From: Zasmidium citrigriseum
Taxonomy: Eukaryota > Ascomycota > Dothideomycetes > Mycosphaerellales > Mycosphaerellaceae
Direction of reading: 5' to 3'
Assembly: GCA_002786025.1 (NCBI GenBank)
Contig: NHNW01000008.1
Span: 372,001-436,000 of the forward strand
Length of the DNA stretch: 64,000 nt
In this document: one piece after another, positions 63,359-64,000 of the stretch
How the letters are laid out: the number at the start of each line of letters is the position of its first letter
Numbering within the stretch: the stretch's first letter is position 1
The notes under the pieces: generated by a model
Databases searched by the model: none
What the model saw: the letters and a program-made list of their open reading frames with translations, nothing else
What the model was told of the DNA's origin: nothing
Position numbers and translations under genes: made by a program

Positions 63359-64000
63359 ATGCCTCCACGTCCTATTCGACCAAAGAACGACCCAAGTGCG
63401 CCTGAAGGAAGCGATGCTGGCAATGAGTCCAAGGGAGGGAAGCGCAGAGCCGTCTCCTCTGCTTGCATCCCCTGCCGCAAACGCAAAAGCAAGGTATGCC
63501 TGATTCTCACCCAGGGAGCGTGGTAATAGAGAGAAGTTACTGACCGTTTTGCAGTGTGATGGTCAGCATCCCGCGTGCTCGACTTGTATCGCGGTGTACA
63601 GGACAGAGTGCAGCTACGATGCCGATAGCGATCACCGTCGAAAGGGCGCCCTGAAACGAGACATTCAATCTTTGCAGCAACAGAACGATGCCTTGGACGT
63701 TATCGTGGCTTCCCTGAGGAGTCTGCCGGAGAAGGAATCCATAACGCTTCTACATAGTCTACGTGGTGATGCCGATCCAAACGAACTTGCCGATTCCCTC
63801 AGGAGCAACGTCCGACTCCCTCACAGTTTTGCTCCGCAAACGCTCGAGGCCGATTTTGCCCAGCAGATCACAACACCTAACAGCGCTCCTTATGACAGCA
63901 ACTCTTTCAGGCCTCCGATCCCCAGGACCGACTCGGGGAGCAGCACCGACTTGAACTCATACGATCCAAGTACCACCTCCAGTGCCATGATTGAACCCCC
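63359..64000 (+). CDS. Zn2Cys6 transcription regulator, NirA/NIT4-like (3' end outside window)
   Basis: Fungal binuclear-cluster regulator, truncated by the window end. Exon 1 is 63359-63493, intron 63494-63554, exon 2 from 63555. The cluster reads ACIPCRKRKSK across the splice to CDGQHPACSTC and TECSYD, followed by the linker SDHRRKGALKRDIQSLQQQ and a short dimerisation coiled coil. That linker (SDHRRKG..K.DI..L) is typical of regulators related to NirA/NIT4, which control nitrate assimilation, but many paralogues with other targets share it. The middle homology region would lie beyond 64000. The splice site inside the cluster is also common in this group. Confidence 0.8.

Overview
This is a nuclear DNA segment of a filamentous ascomycete (Pezizomycotina, most likely a dothideomycete; the class is an inference). 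The genes are dense and sit on both strands. Most have short GT-AG introns of about 47-65 bases with CTAAC/CTGAC branch sites close to the acceptor. The proteins are typically fungal: class II hydrophobin, 2EXR-like proteins, Zn2Cys6 regulators, a HET-type relic and GH54 arabinofuranosidase.

Layout. 1-0.7 kb: the 3' end of GET1. 1.3-8.9 kb: a tandem array of seven diverged 2EXR-type paralogues (six minus, one plus). Four of its promoter regions share a three-part motif that includes a perfect CRE palindrome. 9.3-14.6 kb: a probable catabolic group of MFS sugar transporter, DUF1479 protein and alpha/beta hydrolase. 15.3-15.9 kb: a hydrophobin, then about 2.6 kb with little content. 18.5-35.1 kb: a conserved housekeeping block of RUD3-like golgin, LST8, ELP1, COX8, a DUF4267 protein, cytosolic methionyl-tRNA synthetase, LTO1 and a GnT-I-like glycosyltransferase. 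One member of an unnamed family (P1) is inserted in this block.

35.1-42 kb is accessory. It has a degenerate tandem repeat with a period of about 187 bases, three more members of the P family (P2-P4) and a small secreted cysteine-rich protein. 43.2-45.7 kb: an 11-exon acetoacetyl-CoA synthetase whose second intron reads best as an AT-AC intron. 46.1-48.7 kb holds broken genes: the C-terminal half of a HET-type protein with three in-frame stops, and a Zn2Cys6 reading frame running into an AAA+ ATPase that has lost its catalytic core. 48.8-53.2 kb encodes secreted and membrane proteins (AbfB, an orphan secreted protein, a small multi-pass protein). 53.5-57.8 kb has RAD52 and KEX1, divergently arranged. 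59.7-60.9 kb is an alpha/beta hydrolase with one in-frame TGA. The window ends inside a NirA/NIT4-like Zn2Cys6 regulator.

Exon models were built by hand from splice signals and reading-frame continuity. Family names come from recognised motifs, not from database searches. The main candidates for new biology are the 2EXR array with its shared promoter module, the P family and the 187-base repeats beside it, and the AT-AC intron.
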